Below are positions 32,472-34,648 of a stretch of 34,648 nucleotides of DNA, piece by piece; within the stretch, counting starts at the first letter, position 1; each line of letters begins with the position of its first letter. The notes under the pieces are model-generated. The model searched no databases, was not told the DNA's origin, and worked only from the letters and a program-made list of their open reading frames with translations. The DNA comes from Alphaproteobacteria bacterium UBA1002 (GTDB lineage: Bacteria > Pseudomonadota > Alphaproteobacteria > Rickettsiales > UBA998). The position numbers were made by a program, and so were the translations under genes. The DNA is taken from contig DBAU01000016.1 of assembly GCA_002291845.1 (NCBI GenBank), positions 527 through 35,174 on the forward strand. The letters are read 5' to 3'.

Positions 32472-32732
32472 TCAAGCGCCAGCAACCAAAGGCTCCAGCT
32501 TACCTTGACGATCCAGAGCACTCAAATCATCAAATCCACCCACATGGACATCACCCACGAAAATCTGAGGAACCGTACGTCGCCCACCGGCTTTTTGCAC
32601 CATAAGCTCGCGCAGGCTAGCATCAGCTGAGACATCGATCTCTTCAAATGTATAGCCTTTATTTTTCAAAAGGTTTTTTGCACGAACACAATATGGGCAG
32701 ATAGCCGTGGTATAAACCGTGATTTTTTGCAT
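32472..32732 (-). CDS. grxC: Glutaredoxin 3
   Basis: A small glutathione-dependent disulfide reductase of 86 residues. The dithiol active site is CPYC at 12-15 in YTTAICPYCVRAKNLL. The cis-Pro is in RRTVPQIFVGD, and the glutathione-binding GG-F-DD stretch reads HVGGFDDLSAL. GGAG lies six bases before the ATG. It sits between a GST gene and kdsD on the same strand, a redox pair upstream of the LPS genes. Confidence 0.95.
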   Translation of the reverse strand: MQKITVYTTAICPYCVRAKNLLKNKGYTFEEIDVSADASLRELMVQKAGGRRTVPQIFVGDVHVGGFDDLSALDRQGKLEPLVAGA

Positions 32733-32803
32733 GTCGTACTCCGTTATATGTTTTATTCCTAATCACTACAAAAATGGCTCCAGCAAAAAATGCTGAGCCT
32801 TTG

Positions 32804-33475
32804 TCAAAAGTCAGGATCTCCATAGTAAGACGGTGGATGAAAGCCACGCACGCGATCCAATAACAACGACCGAAATCCAGGCCGCGATTTTACCAAAGCG
32901 TACCATTCTTTAATGCTATTCGCCTGATTCCAGGAGATATCACCCAGAAAATCAAGGGCGGAAAGATGCGCGGCTGCTGAAATATCAGCCAAAGAAAAAT
33001 TCTCTCCCGCGAGCCAGCTTCGGCTGGCCAGTAGTTCCGCCATGTATTCTACATGGTAGTTCAAGTTTTCCTTTGCCACGCGGATCAGTTCGGTATCTGG
33101 GGCTCCGCATTGCATTAAACGACGATAGACCTTTTCAAAGAGGATTGGACGCGATACCTCATCATAAAACTTTTCATCGAACCACTGGACCAATCGGCGG
33201 GTTTCGGCACGTTGTATGCAATCTTCACCGATGAGATCCGGCAGTCGGTAAGTTTCCTCAAGATACTCGCTGATGGCATAGGCGCCGCTAATAACACGCT
33301 GACCTTCGTCAACAAGAACCGGGACATCTCCTGAGGGATTGAGGGCAAAAAATTCACTGCGACCTTCCCACACCGATTCTTCAATCAGCTCAACAGCAAG
33401 CTGTTTTTCTGCCAATTGCAGGCGAATTTTACGACAAAATGGCGAGAGCGGTAAATGGTAGAGTGTGCGCGTCAT
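32804..33475 (-). CDS. Glutathione S-transferase family protein
   Basis: A cytoplasmic GST-fold protein of 223 residues. The thioredoxin-like N-terminal domain starts RTLYHLPLSPFCRKIRLQLA with a possible catalytic Ser or Cys. NPSGDVPVLVDEGQRVISGA is the cis-Pro and glutathione-contact region, and AISEYLEETY ends this domain. The helical C-terminal domain contains SRSWLAGENFSLADISAAAH LSALDF, which holds the conserved Asp of the N-capping box. The physiological substrate is not known. The neighbours are grxC downstream and an NDUFA9-like gene upstream. Ribosome site is weak. Confidence 0.9.
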   Translation of the reverse strand: MTRTLYHLPLSPFCRKIRLQLAEKQLAVELIEESVWEGRSEFFALNPSGDVPVLVDEGQRVISGAYAISEYLEETYRLPDLIGEDCIQRAETRRLVQWFDEKFYDEVSRPILFEKVYRRLMQCGAPDTELIRVAKENLNYHVEYMAELLASRSWLAGENFSLADISAAAHLSALDFLGDISWNQANSIKEWYALVKSRPGFRSLLLDRVRGFHPPSYYGDPDF

Positions 33476-33544
33476 GGGTGAGTCAAACGTGAAGTTGCTT
33501 TACCATAATGCGCTGAAGCCCTGACACAAGCTTCGATTGCTCCT

Positions 33545-34492
33545 TCAAGCCGTGGCTGTACGTAAACGGAAACGGTTGAGGTATTCTGGCACAACCAGTT
33601 CAACGGGTGTTGGTTGAATCCCCAGCGCGCGTAACCCTTTGGCCCCATCCGAGACAACGTTATCGTACTGAAGCAAGCGCACCTGATCGCGGGTCAGAAA
33701 TGGTTTCGGCAGGAACTCTGCGATGGTTCCGACGCCGTATGCCATGATCCGCGGCAGATCAATGACGCCATTTTCTCGCCCCGTGGTATCCAGAACATAA
33801 TTGATGATCTGACGAAAATTCATGATTTCCGGGCCACCCAGCTCGTAAACCTCACCTGCGGTTTCTGGTTGGCGCAAGCTAACCGTAACCGCCTGTGCAA
33901 CATCATCCACATAGACAGGCTGAAATTTTGTCTTCCCGCCGCCAATGACGGGCAGCAGCGGTGCAAACCGTGCCATTGAGGCAAACTGATTGAAGAAGTT
34001 ATCCTCTCTGCCAAACACCACGCTGGGCCGCAGAATGGTTGCCTGAGGGAATGCTAACCTAATCGCTTTTTCACCAAGCATTTTGGTGCGCGCGTAAGAT
34101 GACTTAGTGGCGTTGTCAACGCCCAATGCCGAGATCTGTATGAAACGTTTTGCCCCGACCTGCGCAGCCATCTGGGCAAGCTTTTCTGCGCCCTGCGCGT
34201 GTAAGGTGGCAAATTTCTGGCTGCCTTTTTCAAATAAAACGCCGACCAGATTAATTACGGCAAAGGATCCGTTTAACTTGCCTTCCAAGGTTTTGGGGCG
34301 GGCAAGATCGGCAAATTCAACCGAGATTTGTCCCAGATAACCCTGAGTTTTTACCGTGCCTGCCTTGGCGCCTTGTGGATCGCGACATAAGACACGCACC
34401 TGATAGCCCTCTTTTACAAGGCGCCGTACGACATAGGTGCCAAGGAATCCCGTGCCGCCAATCACGGTAACAAGCTGTGGGTTGTGGACCAT
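33545..34492 (-). CDS. NDUFA9-like atypical short-chain dehydrogenase
   Basis: A Rossmann-fold protein of 315 residues related to the complex I accessory subunit NDUFA9. The dinucleotide site is VIGGTGFLGTYVVRRLV (IGGTGFLG at 11-18). RPSVVFGREDNFFNQFASMA, PLLPVIGGGKTKFQPVYVDD and GEVYELGGPEIMNFRQIINY are typical. The catalytic Tyr-x-x-x-Lys of classical members appears as YARTK. Alphaproteobacterial relatives are thought to bind NADPH and may associate with complex I; this is inferred from family. TGGAG lies seven bases before ATG 34492. It is the first of the long minus-strand series ending with HPr. Confidence 0.9.
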   Translation of the reverse strand: MVHNPQLVTVIGGTGFLGTYVVRRLVKEGYQVRVLCRDPQGAKAGTVKTQGYLGQISVEFADLARPKTLEGKLNGSFAVINLVGVLFEKGSQKFATLHAQGAEKLAQMAAQVGAKRFIQISALGVDNATKSSYARTKMLGEKAIRLAFPQATILRPSVVFGREDNFFNQFASMARFAPLLPVIGGGKTKFQPVYVDDVAQAVTVSLRQPETAGEVYELGGPEIMNFRQIINYVLDTTGRENGVIDLPRIMAYGVGTIAEFLPKPFLTRDQVRLLQYDNVVSDGAKGLRALGIQPTPVELVVPEYLNRFRLRTATA

Positions 34493-34524
34493 GGGGTATC
34501 TCCAGTTAGATCATCAGGCCATGA

Positions 34525-34554
34525 AATATATCGACGCTGACGGGCTCACGGCAA
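34525..34554 (-). promoter_or_regulatory. Possible sigma-70 promoter of the NDUFA9-like gene
   Basis: On the minus strand TTGCCG (34554-34549) and TATATT (34530-34525) are spaced by 18 bases, with the start point about 25 bases before the ATG. I see no gene in the remaining bases up to the window edge. Confidence 0.3.
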
Positions 34555-34648
34555 TGATTTTGTGCGCTCTAGGCCATTTGGCTTGCAGGCCCATTGACAG
34601 CATCCGCCAATTTCTATAGGTACATTGCTCCCTGATGTGCCCAGGTGG

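Noticed and set aside
1..34648. CRISPR array, phage, toxin–antitoxin or other defence locus
   Set aside because: I saw no regular spaced repeats, integrase, transposase, capsid or toxin-like gene; all long frames match housekeeping families apart from the gene at 11156-11629.

Overview
The window looks like a chromosomal segment of an alphaproteobacterium. The best evidence is a DivK–PleD pair, the order dgt–argS–SPOR–nagZ–tatABC–serS followed by surE–pcm–(degenerate M23 lipoprotein), a DUF815 ATPase, a short HPr kinase beside rapZ, and an NDUFA9-like gene. Photolyase, a polar-signalling pair and a complete set of housekeeping genes suggest a free-living cell rather than a strongly reduced endosymbiont. 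I cannot place it below class from sequence alone. There are no tRNA or rRNA genes, no CRISPR array and no recognisable insertion sequence. No gap without a gene exceeds about 160 bases.

Layout. 1–2.5 kb (+): the 3' end of soluble pyrophosphatase ppa, then the membrane H+-pyrophosphatase hppA, closed by a strong two-way terminator. 2.5–5.2 kb (−): rpmG–yajC–secD–Mth938-domain gene, with secF absent from its usual place. 5.3–8.6 kb: galU (+), photolyase (−) and a DUF815 AAA ATPase (+). 8.6–11.0 kb (−): surE–pcm–degenerate M23 lipoprotein. 11.0–11.7 kb: a degenerate dispersed repeat and an unrecognised gene with its own promoter, sitting between surE and serS. 11.7–19.3 kb (−): dgt–argS–SPOR–nagZ–tatA–tatB–tatC–serS, tightly packed and probably one transcript, without the scpAB pair often found between nagZ and tatA. 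19.3–20.5 kb (+): erpA–xthA. 20.5–22.4 kb (−): divK–pleD. 22.5–34.5 kb (−): an NDUFA9-like gene, a GST, grxC, kdsD, lptC, lptA, lptB, rpoN, two tandem cpaF genes, hpf, hprK, rapZ, a mannose-type PTS EIIA and HPr.

How the genes work together. Cell-envelope functions dominate: protein export (Tat, SecD/YajC), peptidoglycan turnover (NagZ, SPOR, M23-like lipoprotein), LPS (KdsD, LptC/A/B, GalU) and secretion ATPases (CpaF). A regulatory phosphotransfer module (HprK, RapZ, EIIA, HPr) follows hpf behind a strong predicted sigma-70 promoter that carries a perfect palindrome at its start point. The order kdsD–lptC–lptA–lptB–rpoN–hpf–X–rapZ–HPr resembles the gammaproteobacterial rpoN operon, but hprK and a mannose-type EIIA stand where ptsN would be, and two cpaF genes are inserted between rpoN and hpf.

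I did not find a clearly new defence or mobile system. The most interesting items are this hybrid rpoN/hprK cluster with orphan tandem cpaF genes, the orphan gene and repeat at 11.0–11.7 kb, the absence of secF and scpAB from their usual sites, the HPr with an insertion, and the metal-site-less M23 lipoprotein.
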